From the NCBI GenBank assembly GCA_913050185.1, contig CAJXBA010000007.1:1-50169 (forward strand): DNA of 50,169 bases, written 5' to 3'. Position 1 is the stretch's first letter; the number at the start of each line of letters is the position of its first letter. The position numbers and the translations under genes were made by a program. This stretch comes from an uncultured Pelagibacteraceae bacterium (lineage in GTDB: Bacteria > Pseudomonadota > Alphaproteobacteria > Pelagibacterales > Pelagibacteraceae). Below are positions 1 through 7,593 of the stretch, in pieces. The notes beneath the pieces are model-generated. The model ran no database searches and was not told the DNA's origin. It saw only the letters and a list, made by a program, of their open reading frames with translations.

Positions 1-204
1 GAAAAATCAAAAAGAAATCCTTGGAAAGCTAACTCGTTAGAATGGCAAACACCTATAATGCCTCCAAAACATGGAAACTGGAATGAACTGCCCATGGTCT
101 ATCGTTGGCCGTATGACTTCAGTGTTCCTGGTGCGGATAAGGATTATATTCCACAAAACGTTTCTCCAAGTCAGGTTCGTAAGGCAAGGGCTGAACAAAC
201 ATGA
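1..204 (+). CDS. ctaD: Cytochrome c oxidase subunit I, C-terminal end (partial)
   Basis: Open from the first base with no start, ending at a TGA at 202-204, so only the last 67 codons are present. The visible peptide has the NPW...SLEW...PP..HGNW pattern that closes many heme-copper oxidase subunit I proteins, followed by a tail reading VYRWPYDFSVPGA. Subunit I carries the heme a and heme a3-CuB centres in the inner membrane, but those parts lie outside the window. Subunits III and IV and heme O synthase follow on the same strand with short gaps, which supports the call. The tail differs from the classic alphaproteobacterial aa3 ending, so this may be a second A-type oxidase (CoxN-like). That subtype is inference. 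Confidence 0.8.
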   Translation, partial: EKSKRNPWKANSLEWQTPIMPPKHGNWNELPMVYRWPYDFSVPGADKDYIPQNVSPSQVRKARAEQT

Positions 205-220
205 AGAAAGAAAGAAATAA

Positions 221-925
221 ATGAATCGTGCATTAGGTAATCTTCCAAAAGGCTGGGGTGGCTTCACCCACGACTGGAGCTCAGATCAAAGAGCCTTTAA
301 AGGCATGCCGTGGAATAAAGCTATGATGTGGATTTTTCTACTTAGCGACACTTTCATTTTTATGTGTGTTTTGATTTCTTATATGACGGGTCGTGCATCC
401 ACGGCGGTATCATGGCCGAACCCAAGCGTAGTTTTTGGACTTGAGGTCTTTGGTACAAGCGTACCTCTTCTCCTAATTGCGATTATGACATTTGTTTTGA
501 TTTCAAGTAGTGGAACGATGGCGATTGCTGTGAAATATGGTTATGAAAAAAATCGTAAATTATGTGCAATATTCTTGTTGTTGACTGCTGTATGCGGAGC
601 TACTTTTGTTGGTATGCAAGCATTTGAGTGGACCAAGTTAATTCTACACGAAGGAATTAGACCTTGGGGTAATCCTTTTGGAGCAGAACAATTTGGCGCT
701 TTCTTTTTTATGATCACTGGTTTTCATGGAACTCACGTTACGATTGGGGTGATTTTTCTACTCATTATGGCTAGAAAAACATGGCGAGGAGATTTTGATA
801 CAGGACGAAAAGGGTTTTTCACTAGCGTAACATCTAACTACCGTGCAATTGAAATTATGGGACTATACTGGCATTTTGTGGATCTTGTTTGGGTCTTTAT
901 TTTTGCATTTTTTTATTTATGGTGA
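221..925 (+). CDS. ctaE: Cytochrome c oxidase subunit III
   Basis: A 234-residue integral membrane protein with about five hydrophobic helices (roughly 36-56, 78-98, 115-135, 155-185, 214-234). The end YWHFVDLVWVFIFAFFYLW is the hallmark of heme-copper oxidase subunit III, and FFMITGFHGTHVTIG is the matching internal helix. Subunit III has no redox centre; it stabilises subunit I and its proton uptake. The ATG at 221 follows a purine-rich GAAAGAAAG stretch 16 bases after the subunit I stop. The protein is shorter than the usual 265-295 residue alphaproteobacterial aa3 subunit III and nearer the CyoC/caa3 size. Base composition here is clearly richer in G+C than in most of the window. Confidence 0.92.
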   Translation: MNRALGNLPKGWGGFTHDWSSDQRAFKGMPWNKAMMWIFLLSDTFIFMCVLISYMTGRASTAVSWPNPSVVFGLEVFGTSVPLLLIAIMTFVLISSSGTMAIAVKYGYEKNRKLCAIFLLLTAVCGATFVGMQAFEWTKLILHEGIRPWGNPFGAEQFGAFFFMITGFHGTHVTIGVIFLLIMARKTWRGDFDTGRKGFFTSVTSNYRAIEIMGLYWHFVDLVWVFIFAFFYLW

Positions 926-930
926 GGAGG
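925..930 (+). promoter_or_regulatory. Strong Shine-Dalgarno site for the subunit IV gene
   Basis: AGGAGG lies nine bases before the ATG at 940 and immediately follows the subunit III stop. Full-consensus sites are rare in this window; atpE has another (AAAGGAGGAAAAT before its ATG). Confidence 0.7.
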
Positions 931-939
931 AGATAAACA

Positions 940-1263
940 ATGTCACAATATAAAACACAAACACATAAGATTGGCGTCTACTTATGGATCTGGGCGCTGT
1001 TGTTTGTTTTTAGCTTTTTTTCCTACATGGTGGATTATCTAAATTTTGAAGGTTTGTTAAGATGGACTCTGATTTTGGTATTTATGGTTTCAAAAGCAGC
1101 GTTGATAGTGGCAGTGTTTATGCACCTGTTCTGGGAACGTTATGCAATTGTTAACGTTCTTTTATGGCCAATGACTCTTATGTTACTTTTTGTTGGGATA
1201 ATGGCTGCGGAATCAGAATATACTCTATTCACGCGACTATTTTATTTTGTGGCAGGAAGTTAA
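940..1263 (+). CDS. Cytochrome c oxidase subunit IV, prokaryotic type
   Basis: A 107-residue protein with three hydrophobic helices (about 16-34, 43-66, 73-90). The order, size and the motif VSKAALIVAVFMHLFWER match the prokaryotic COX4/CyoD-like family (COX4_pro), a small accessory subunit of caa3- and bo3-type oxidases. Its position between subunit III and ctaB is normal for such operons. The ATG is fixed by the strong ribosome site at 925-930. It has no catalytic residues; the family is thought to help assemble or stabilise the CuB site of subunit I. Confidence 0.85.
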   Translation: MSQYKTQTHKIGVYLWIWALLFVFSFFSYMVDYLNFEGLLRWTLILVFMVSKAALIVAVFMHLFWERYAIVNVLLWPMTLMLLFVGIMAAESEYTLFTRLFYFVAGS

Positions 1264-1294
1264 AAGTTAGTTTAAATAAACCTTTAATAGCTAA

Positions 1295-2200
1295 ATGGTT
1301 AGCGTTAAATCAAAATCACTGCGGTTAAATTTCTTTGATTATCTTAAGGCTTTGTTTAATTTAATGAAGCCTCGGGTGATGTCATTGGTAATTTTCACTT
1401 GTGCAGTGGGATTGTTGATCGCGCCCGTTAAAGTAAATTTTTGGGACGCAGTTTTGTCTCTTGCGGCAGTCGCTTTGGGCTCTGGTGCCGCTGGGGCGCT
1501 GAACATGTGGTACGAGGCTGATTTAGATTCATTAATGGCTAGAACGTGCCTAAGGCCAATCCCAACAGGAAAAGTGACAAAAAATCAGGCACTCGTTTTA
1601 GGAGTTCTGTCGTCAATAATTTCGGTCATTGCGCTTTACTTTTTTTCAAATTTAATGGCAGCAGCAATATTAGCAATTACAATTTTATTTTATGTTTTTA
1701 TTTACACAATTTGGCTCAAAAGAAAAACTTCACAGAATATTGTTATTGGAGGAATTTCTGGTGCTTTACCTCCTGTAATTGGTTGGGCCATAGCCACAAA
1801 TGGTATTACACTCGAACCAATTATTTTATTTTTTATTATATTTATATGGACACCATCCCACTTTTGGGCGTTGAGTTTATATAGATTCGAAGATTATAAA
1901 AAAGCTAAAATTCCAATGCTACCTGTAACATCTGGTATTAGAGCCACAAAGTTAAATATATTTATTTATGCTATAATTTTGTTTCCAATTGCCATATTAC
2001 CATTTTTTTTAAATTTTTCTGGATTAACTTATTTAATATTTTCATCTGGGTTTAGCGGTTATTATCTGCTCATTTCTTACAAATTGTTTAAAGAGAAAAA
2101 CACAATTACAGAAAAAAAATTGGCAACTAAACTATTTACTTATTCTATATTATATCTCTTTATGATTTTCACTTCTATTTTAATAGATGCAATTATATAA
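1295..2200 (+). CDS. ctaB: Protoheme IX farnesyltransferase (heme O synthase)
   Basis: A 301-residue UbiA-superfamily prenyltransferase with about seven to nine hydrophobic helices. It adds a farnesyl group to heme b to make heme O, the precursor of the oxidase heme a. The first Asp-rich site is visible (N70, D76, D78, followed by MARTCLRPIPTGK) and the second as YRFEDYKKAKIPMLP near 202-216. It is the last recognisable gene of the oxidase cluster, 31 bases after subunit IV. Base composition changes inside the gene: 60-base blocks before about 1650 are 40-63% G+C by hand count, and most later blocks are 20-30%. The reading frame is intact across this change. Confidence 0.95.
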   Translation: MVSVKSKSLRLNFFDYLKALFNLMKPRVMSLVIFTCAVGLLIAPVKVNFWDAVLSLAAVALGSGAAGALNMWYEADLDSLMARTCLRPIPTGKVTKNQALVLGVLSSIISVIALYFFSNLMAAAILAITILFYVFIYTIWLKRKTSQNIVIGGISGALPPVIGWAIATNGITLEPIILFFIIFIWTPSHFWALSLYRFEDYKKAKIPMLPVTSGIRATKLNIFIYAIILFPIAILPFFLNFSGLTYLIFSSGFSGYYLLISYKLFKEKNTITEKKLATKLFTYSILYLFMIFTSILIDAII

Positions 2201-2304
2201 ATTGTTGCGATTTACTACGGCGGTTGCGAAGTGACAAAAGATATTAAAGAGGCTACAATACTTTTTTTGATTACGAAGAATATAAGCAAAAGAAAGGCTA
2301 AAAG

Positions 2305-2475
2305 ATGGTTTTGCAGACTTTGACATTTCGACCCGATATGCTAGTTTCTATGTGTGCTGTTTGTGTTTCTGACAGATCTGGAGGCAGAATAGCTCTCGTT
2401 ATTATTGTATCGACTTTGATTCTTTTAGCTGTTGCTAATTGGGCTAGGAAGAAATATTTCACCAATAAAAAATAA
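2305..2475 (+). CDS. Possible small single-pass membrane protein (56 aa)
   Basis: An ATG-started frame of 56 codons ending at TAA 2473-2475. Residues about 29-44 (ALVIIVSTLILLAVAN) form one hydrophobic segment followed by a basic tail (WARKKYFTNKK), so the C-terminus would face the cytoplasm. Two cysteines sit close together in CAVC near residue 17. No family is recognised. It is the only reasonable reading of the 358 bases between ctaB and thrC and is co-directional with both, so it could be a small oxidase accessory protein. It could equally be a chance frame: the ribosome site is weak and there is no homology to judge by. Confidence 0.35.
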   Translation: MVLQTLTFRPDMLVSMCAVCVSDRSGGRIALVIIVSTLILLAVANWARKKYFTNKK

Positions 2476-2505
2476 ATTTATCAGAAAAAATAATTTTTTT
2501 ACATT

Positions 2506-2545
2506 TATTGGCATGGAATTGTAGTGGCCAATATCACAATTCTGT
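2506..2545 (+). promoter_or_regulatory. Interleaved inverted repeats in the thrC leader
   Basis: TATTGGC (2506-2512) pairs perfectly with GCCAATA (2527-2533). GAATTGT (2516-2522) pairs perfectly with ACAATTC (2536-2542), extendable to 2513-2545 with two wobble pairs and one A-T pair. The arms interleave, so in RNA they give either a tight pseudoknot or two mutually exclusive hairpins. The element ends 13 bases before the thrC ATG. It has no U-run, so it is not an intrinsic terminator. It could be an RNA switch, a translational operator, or a DNA operator (TTGGC-N14-GCCAA). No known riboswitch consensus was recognised. Confidence 0.4.
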
Positions 2546-2558
2546 ATTAAAAAAAGAC

Positions 2559-3938
2559 ATGGAATACATCAGCACTAGAAATACACAAGAGATTTTTTCT
2601 TTCAAAAGTGTTTTTTTAAACGGCCTAGCTTCCGATGGTGGTTTATATATTCCAAAGCAAATACCATTATATTCTAATCAAGATTTAGAAAAACTAAGAA
2701 ATTTTTCTTACAAAGAGCTTGCAGCTGAAATTATTTCAGATTTTTGCACAGGAGAATTCAGTGAATTTGAAATTAAAACAATAGTTGAAAAATCCTATAA
2801 AGATTTTAGAGTTAAAGACGTAGTTACAGTAAATAAATTTGGAAAAATAAATTTATTGGAATTATTTCATGGACCAACTTTGGCGTTCAAGGATATTGCT
2901 ATGCAGGCGATTGGCAATATGTATGAAAATATTTTAGAGAAAAGTAAGTTAAAAGTTAATGTAGTTGTGGCGACCTCGGGAGATACTGGGGCGGCTGCTA
3001 TCAGCGCCATAAAAAATAGAAAAAATATGAAAATTTTTGTTTTACATCCCGAAAACAAAATATCCGATGTTCAGCGAAAGTTTATGACAACTGTTGAAGC
3101 GAGAAACGTGTTTAATATAGGATTAGCAGGAAATTTTGATGATTGTCAAAACATTGTCAAATCAATGTTTGCAGATAATGACTTCAGGAATTTAATTAAT
3201 ATATCAGGAGTTAATTCAATAAATTGGGCGCGAATTATTTTTCAAATTGTTTATTATTTCTTTTGTTATTTTAAAATTACCAAATCTAATGAAAGAATAA
3301 ATTTTTCCGTTCCCACAGGAAATTTTGGAGATATTTACGCAGGTTATGTTGCAAAAAAAATGGGACTTCCTATTAACAAATTAATTATTGCGACAAACAA
3401 AAATGATATTTTGAAAAGAGTCATGGAAACCGGATGCTATAAACCCTCGGAGGTTAAGTATACTATATCTCCTAGTATGGATATTCAGGTTGCTAGTAAT
3501 TTTGAAAGATTAATTTTTAATATTACTGCCTGCGATTCTAAAAAAACATTAAAATTAATGAATGACTTGAATGAGTCAGGGGAATTTCAGTTAGCGAAAG
3601 AAGAATTGCAAAAAATTAGAAATAGTTTTCTTTCCGAGAGTCTATCAGATGAGGTGACTAAATCAGTCATAAGCGAAATGTATAAAAACTATGGGGTGTT
3701 AGTTGATCCACATACGGCTGTAGGAATTGGTGTAACTAAAAAAATTTCTCCAGAAGAGAATACTGTTGTTTTATCTACAGCTCATCCTTCAAAATTTCCC
3801 GATGTTGTTATGAAGGCAACAGGCATAAAGCCAGAATTGCCTGAAAATTTGAAAAGCATATTAGTTAAAAAAGAAAAATATGACAGATTGCCCAAAGATT
3901 TTGAAAAAGTAAAAAAATATATCCGAGAGAGAAAATGA
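2559..3938 (+). CDS. thrC: Threonine synthase
   Basis: A 459-residue PLP enzyme (fold type II) that converts O-phosphohomoserine to threonine. HGPTLAFKDIAMQ holds the PLP lysine, ATSGDTGAAA is the phosphate-binding segment, and FSVPTGNFGDIYAGY is conserved in the family. The start is placed at the ATG at 2559 because the protein then begins MEYISTRNT, like other ThrC proteins. The frame stays open upstream to an ATG at 2508, but that start would run through the inverted repeats and add 17 unrelated residues. The stop is immediately followed by the peroxiredoxin ATG (TGAATG). The homoserine kinase gene thrB lies about 0.9 kb beyond the stop on the other strand. Confidence 0.95.
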   Translation: MEYISTRNTQEIFSFKSVFLNGLASDGGLYIPKQIPLYSNQDLEKLRNFSYKELAAEIISDFCTGEFSEFEIKTIVEKSYKDFRVKDVVTVNKFGKINLLELFHGPTLAFKDIAMQAIGNMYENILEKSKLKVNVVVATSGDTGAAAISAIKNRKNMKIFVLHPENKISDVQRKFMTTVEARNVFNIGLAGNFDDCQNIVKSMFADNDFRNLINISGVNSINWARIIFQIVYYFFCYFKITKSNERINFSVPTGNFGDIYAGYVAKKMGLPINKLIIATNKNDILKRVMETGCYKPSEVKYTISPSMDIQVASNFERLIFNITACDSKKTLKLMNDLNESGEFQLAKEELQKIRNSFLSESLSDEVTKSVISEMYKNYGVLVDPHTAVGIGVTKKISPEENTVVLSTAHPSKFPDVVMKATGIKPELPENLKSILVKKEKYDRLPKDFEKVKKYIRERK

Positions 3939-4421
3939 ATGAGAATCAAAGAAGGAGAAAAAATTCCAAATAGCAAAGTATTTGTTTTATCTAAGGAAGG
4001 TCCCGAAGAGGTATCCTTGGGAGATTTTATTGGAGAAGACAAAGTAATTTTATTTGGTTTACCAGGTGCATTTACTCCAACTTGTTCTGTAAAACATCTT
4101 CCAAGTTTTGTTAATTCTATGGATAAAGTTAAAAAAAAGGGAATTACAAAAGTTATTTGTATCTCAATTAATGATCCATACGTAATGGATGCTTGGGGAA
4201 AGAGTTATAATGCATTGGGAAAAATAACAATGGTGGGAGATTCAAGAGGAGAATTTACCAAGAGCATTGGTGCAGAAATTGATTTAAAATTTGCTAAAGG
4301 CTTGGGAATTCGTTCAGGGAGGTACACAATGCTGATAGATGGTGGTGTTTTAAAAAAAGTTGTTGAAGAAGTTGGCAAATGCGAAACTACCACTGCCGAA
4401 AACTTTTTAGATCAGATTTAA
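3939..4421 (+). CDS. Peroxiredoxin, Prx5 type
   Basis: A 160-residue thioredoxin-fold peroxidase that reduces hydrogen peroxide or alkyl hydroperoxides. PGAFTPTCS contains the peroxidatic cysteine C49 in the Prx5/AhpE-like context, and GDSRGEFTKSIGAE is the usual second block. A further cysteine (KCETTTAEN) near the C-terminus could act as resolving partner; this is unverified. The ATG directly abuts the thrC stop, so the two genes are translationally coupled. Its end overlaps the convergent rnhA end by four bases. In this family the reductant is usually glutaredoxin/glutathione or thioredoxin; a thioredoxin reductase gene lies at 41949-42893. Confidence 0.92.
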   Translation: MRIKEGEKIPNSKVFVLSKEGPEEVSLGDFIGEDKVILFGLPGAFTPTCSVKHLPSFVNSMDKVKKKGITKVICISINDPYVMDAWGKSYNALGKITMVGDSRGEFTKSIGAEIDLKFAKGLGIRSGRYTMLIDGGVLKKVVEEVGKCETTTAENFLDQI

Positions 4422-4864
4422 ATGGGAGTTGCTTTTTTTGCCAGTTCGTCAGCCAAGTCATTCATTTGATCTTTGGAATGGCCCTTTATCCATTTCCATT
4501 CTATCTGATTAGATTTTACAAGAACTTTAAGTTTTTTCCAAAGATCAATATTTTTTATACTTTTTTTATCTGCTGTTTTCCAACCATTCTTTTCCCACAC
4601 ATTTATCCAAACAGTAATTCCTTCTTTTACATAAGTTGAGTCGGTATAAATTATTATTTGTTTTAATGTAGATTTTTTGCCTTCTGGCTCAGCACAATAT
4701 TCTAGAGCTTTGATTGCGGCTGTTAATTCCATTCGATTATTAGTTGTTAATTTTTCGCCACCAAATATTTCTTTTTTGTTGTTTCCGCTTAATATAATTG
4801 CTGCCCAGCCTCCGGGCCCCGGATTGCCAATGCAAGCACCATCCGTGTAAATTTTAATTCTCAT
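4418..4864 (-). CDS. rnhA: Ribonuclease HI
   Basis: A 148-residue RNase H-fold nuclease that cuts the RNA strand of RNA-DNA hybrids (R-loops, Okazaki primers). The four acidic metal ligands are visible: D8 (IYTDGAC), E46 (RMELTAA), D75 (YTDSTYV) and D139 (ADELA), with the catalytic loop histidine in KGHS near 129. Length is typical for the bacterial enzyme. It is the last gene of the ispH-thrB-rnhA unit, starting two bases after the thrB stop, an order common in Alphaproteobacteria. RNase HII (rnhB) is encoded about 11 kb away in the same window. Confidence 0.96.
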   Translation of the reverse strand: MRIKIYTDGACIGNPGPGGWAAIILSGNNKKEIFGGEKLTTNNRMELTAAIKALEYCAEPEGKKSTLKQIIIYTDSTYVKEGITVWINVWEKNGWKTADKKSIKNIDLWKKLKVLVKSNQIEWKWIKGHSKDQMNDLADELAKKATPI

Positions 4865-4866
4865 AA

Positions 4867-5835
4867 TTAAAAAAAATAATCTTCATAATTTGTTACACTA
4901 TTGTGAAATTCTAGTCTTTTCAAATATTCCATCGGATCTTTTATTTTTACTATAGCTCCTTCGGTTAAATTTAAATAATCAAAAACTCTCGTTAATAAAA
5001 ATCTCATAGCCGCACCTTGGCATAATATTTTTAAAGATTTTTTTTCTTCTTCGGATAACTCTCTGATTTGAGAATATCCATCTATGAATTTTTTTGCTTT
5101 TGTTACATTAAAGCTCAGGTTTTCTTTATAACCTTCAAAGCACAAGGCATTTAAACATATTGCTATTTCAAAGGCATAGAAATCATTACAAGAAAAGTAA
5201 AAGTCGATGATACCAGATAGTTTGTTATTTTTGAAAAAAATATTATCGGAAAATAAATCTGCGTGAATTATTCCTGATGGAATATTTTTAGGCCAATGAT
5301 TTTCAATTTCATCTAAATTTTTTTCAATTATTTTTATCAAGTTAGGATGAATTTTTGTACAATCTTTTTCAACATTCTTATATAGTTTCCTCCAAGAATT
5401 GACAGAAAGCACATTTTTTCTTTTTCCAGTTAGTTTTTTTGTTATTATGTGTAATTTTGCCGTATAAATTCCTATCTCATGACAATTAATTGGGCTCAAA
5501 TTTTTTTTTGCAGAACCGTTCAGAAAAGATACTACGGCAGCCTTTTTATTAGATATTTCAGTTATATAATTTCCATTTCGATTGATAATTGGCTCAGGAG
5601 ATGGAAAACTTTCATCAAAAATATTTCTCATTAATCCCATAAAAAAAGGAAGATCCCTTTCTTCGATTCTTTTTTCATATACCGTAAGAATAAATTTACC
5701 CTTTTCTGTGTGGATAAAATAATTAGTATTCTCTATTCCTTCCTTTATTCCTTTGTAATTCAAGAGTTTACCTAAATTATATTTTGAAAAAAAATCTTTT
5801 AGATTATTTTCAGACAGTTTTGTATAGACAGCCAT
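4867..5835 (-). CDS. thrB: Homoserine kinase, ThrB2 (aminoglycoside-phosphotransferase fold)
   Basis: A 322-residue kinase of the APH/choline kinase fold, the form of homoserine kinase used by many Alphaproteobacteria instead of the GHMP type. It phosphorylates homoserine for threonine synthase. The Brenner-type catalytic loop HADLFSDN is at 191-198 and the metal-binding DFYFS follows near 211. EGIENTNYFIHTEKGKF is the usual N-terminal nucleotide-binding block. It sits between ispH and rnhA with gaps of two to three bases, so the three are cotranscribed. The adjacent ThrC supports a threonine role over other APH-fold kinases. Confidence 0.93.
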   Translation of the reverse strand: MAVYTKLSENNLKDFFSKYNLGKLLNYKGIKEGIENTNYFIHTEKGKFILTVYEKRIEERDLPFFMGLMRNIFDESFPSPEPIINRNGNYITEISNKKAAVVSFLNGSAKKNLSPINCHEIGIYTAKLHIITKKLTGKRKNVLSVNSWRKLYKNVEKDCTKIHPNLIKIIEKNLDEIENHWPKNIPSGIIHADLFSDNIFFKNNKLSGIIDFYFSCNDFYAFEIAICLNALCFEGYKENLSFNVTKAKKFIDGYSQIRELSEEEKKSLKILCQGAAMRFLLTRVFDYLNLTEGAIVKIKDPMEYLKRLEFHNSVTNYEDYFF

Positions 5836-5838
5836 TTG

Positions 5839-6780
5839 TTAATTTAAAATTTTTGGAAGTTTAAACGACACTTTTTCTTTTGCCACCTCAATTTCTTTTA
5901 ATTCCACTTGAGCTTTTTTTTTTATCTCGTCAATTAAATCAAATACCAATTTTTCCGGAGCAGATGCACCTGAAGAAATTCCTATATTTCTGTACTTTCC
6001 AATATCACTTATTTTATATTCTTTTTTTGAATCGATTAAAGAAGTATTTTTACAACCAAATCTTTTTGCGACCTCTACAAGCCTCAAGGAATTAGATGAA
6101 TTCTTACTTCCTATGACAAACATAATATCACACAAAGGTGCGATTTTCTTTACGGCTAGTTGTCTATTAGTGGTTGCATAACAAATGTCTTCTCTAATTG
6201 GCCCCCTGATATTAGGAAATTTTTTTTTTAATATTTTTATTATTTCTGCAGTGTCGTCAATAGATAGAGTAGTTTGTGTTATATAAGCCAACTCTTTTTC
6301 ATATTGATTGTTGTATGATTCTGCATCATTAGCTGTTTCTATCAGGTGAATAGATTCATTAGATAATTGTCCTATTGTACCTATAACTTCCGGATGATTA
6401 GCATGTCCTATAAGCAATATTTTAAAACCATTTTTGTTAAACTGTTTCGCTTCTCTATGTACTTTGGAAACGAGAGGGCAAATTGCATCTATGAAAAAAA
6501 TTTTTTTTATTTTTGCTGAATCTGGTACGGATTTAGGAACCCCATGAGCCGAAAAAATAACTGGCCGACTCTTATTCTTTATTTCATCCAATTCTTCGAT
6601 AAAAATCACTCCTTGATCTTTTAGATTTTTTACAACTTGTTTATTGTGAACGATTTCATGTCTTACATAAACTGGAGAACCATATTTTATAATTGTTTTT
6701 TTTACTATTTCTATTGCCCTGTCTACTCCGGCACAAAAACCTCTTGGAGACGCTAAATGAATGGTAATTTTATTAATCAT
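5839..6780 (-). CDS. ispH: 4-hydroxy-3-methylbut-2-enyl diphosphate reductase
   Basis: A 313-residue Fe-S enzyme that makes IPP and DMAPP in the last step of the MEP isoprenoid pathway. The three cluster cysteines are visible: C16 (PRGFCAGVDRA), C101 (AICPLVSKVHREA) and C200 (DICYATTNRQ). The HPEVIGT segment near 129-135 holds the conserved glutamate. It heads the ispH-thrB-rnhA unit. The 83-base divergent gap to the CDGSH gene is extremely AT-rich and must hold promoters for both directions. The MEP pathway is represented again by ispE at 18473-19336. Confidence 0.96.
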   Translation of the reverse strand: MINKITIHLASPRGFCAGVDRAIEIVKKTIIKYGSPVYVRHEIVHNKQVVKNLKDQGVIFIEELDEIKNKSRPVIFSAHGVPKSVPDSAKIKKIFFIDAICPLVSKVHREAKQFNKNGFKILLIGHANHPEVIGTIGQLSNESIHLIETANDAESYNNQYEKELAYITQTTLSIDDTAEIIKILKKKFPNIRGPIREDICYATTNRQLAVKKIAPLCDIMFVIGSKNSSNSLRLVEVAKRFGCKNTSLIDSKKEYKISDIGKYRNIGISSGASAPEKLVFDLIDEIKKKAQVELKEIEVAKEKVSFKLPKILN

Positions 6781-6863
6781 AATTTTTTTAAGCGTTATTT
6801 ATATCTTTTTTTATCAACTTTTTTATTTATTTTTTTTAATATATATATACTTATTACAGTCTT

Positions 6864-7106
6864 ATGGAAAATTCTCGTGTGCAACAAAAGTCTTCATATA
6901 AAGTTAAGGTTGAAAAAGGAAAAACCTATTTCTTGTGCACATGTGGTTTGTCTCAGAAACAACCTTTCTGTGATGGCGCTCATAAAAAGGTTGGGCAAGT
7001 AAAATCATTGAAATATGTTGCTACAGAAAGTAAAGAAGTATTTTTTTGCGGATGCAAAAAAACACAAAGCCAACCGTTGTGCGATGGTTCGCATTCTAAA
7101 CTCTAG
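6864..7106 (+). CDS. Double CDGSH iron-sulfur domain protein
   Basis: An 80-residue protein made almost entirely of two CDGSH zinc-finger-like Fe-S motifs. Motif 1 has C25, C27, C36 and H40 (CTCGLSQKQPFCDGAH). Motif 2 has C62, C64, C73 and H77 (CGCKKTQSQPLCDGSH). Each three-Cys one-His set is expected to bind a labile 2Fe-2S cluster, as in mitoNEET-family proteins. There is no membrane helix, so it is probably soluble. The ATG at 6864 is preferred because it begins the family-like MENSRVQQKSSYKVKVEKG. The gene is divergent from ispH and overlaps the convergent atpF end by 11 bases. Its physiological role is not established; redox sensing or cluster transfer is proposed for relatives. Confidence 0.9.
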   Translation: MENSRVQQKSSYKVKVEKGKTYFLCTCGLSQKQPFCDGAHKKVGQVKSLKYVATESKEVFFCGCKKTQSQPLCDGSHSKL

Positions 7107-7593
7107 TTTGTTTTAAAGAAATTTTGGTTTGTTCTAAGCTTTTAGTATAAAGATTTTCTAGTTTATTTTTGTCAATCGAATTTTTTATCAATTTTTCTAC
7201 AGATTCGATGGCAATCTTCACAGATACATTTTTAATATCTTTTAATGCATTTTTTTTCATTTGGGCGATTTTTTGTTCAACATTTTTCTTTTTCTCCTCA
7301 ATCGTTTGGTGAAATTTTTTTGTTTTTTCTATAATAGCTTTTTCACTTTCTTTTTTGGCAGCATCAATAATTTCTTCAGTTTCTTTTTTAGATTTATCAA
7401 TTTTATTTTCATAATTACTTAGCAACTTTTTGGCTTCATCTTTTAATTTCTCTGCATTATTTAGTTCTTTTTTAATTTCATCAATTTTTTCAATCAATAA
7501 ATTATTTATTTTTTGAGGAATTTTAAAATAGATTAAAGTCCCACAGAAAATAAAAAAAGAAATTGCTACCCAAAAGGTTGCGTCTATAGTCAT
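7096..7593 (-). CDS. atpF: ATP synthase F0 subunit b
   Basis: A 165-residue peripheral stalk subunit with one N-terminal membrane helix (about 6-24, FWVAISFFIFCGTLIYF) followed by a long charged coiled coil rich in Lys and Glu. It is the last of the five F0 genes and overlaps the b' stop by four bases (ATGA). The b rather than b' assignment rests on order: in Alphaproteobacteria the gene directly after atpE is usually b'. The F1 genes (delta, alpha, gamma, beta, epsilon) are not in the window, the normal split arrangement for Alphaproteobacteria. Confidence 0.9.
   Translation of the reverse strand: MTIDATFWVAISFFIFCGTLIYFKIPQKINNLLIEKIDEIKKELNNAEKLKDEAKKLLSNYENKIDKSKKETEEIIDAAKKESEKAIIEKTKKFHQTIEEKKKNVEQKIAQMKKNALKDIKNVSVKIAIESVEKLIKNSIDKNKLENLYTKSLEQTKISLKQTRV

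Noticed and set aside
1546-1884. Open frame of 112 codons on the plus strand inside ctaB
   Set aside because: It is out of frame within an intact heme O synthase gene, has no family pattern, and reflects the base composition of that gene.
2231-2323. GTG-started frame of 30 codons after ctaB, in the ctaB frame
   Set aside because: Too short, no ribosome site, and it overlaps the better 56-codon frame at 2305. Simple read-through of ctaB is more likely to explain the open stretch.
2508-2558. Upstream in-frame start for thrC
   Set aside because: It adds 17 residues not seen in threonine synthases and would place the inverted repeats inside the coding region.
2543-2560. Intrinsic terminator at the thrC leader hairpin
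   Set aside because: The stem is followed by A-rich, not T-rich, sequence on the plus strand.
6781-6863. Poly-T tracts between ispH and the CDGSH gene as a terminator
   Set aside because: There is no G+C-rich stem before the tracts, and both genes start here rather than end.
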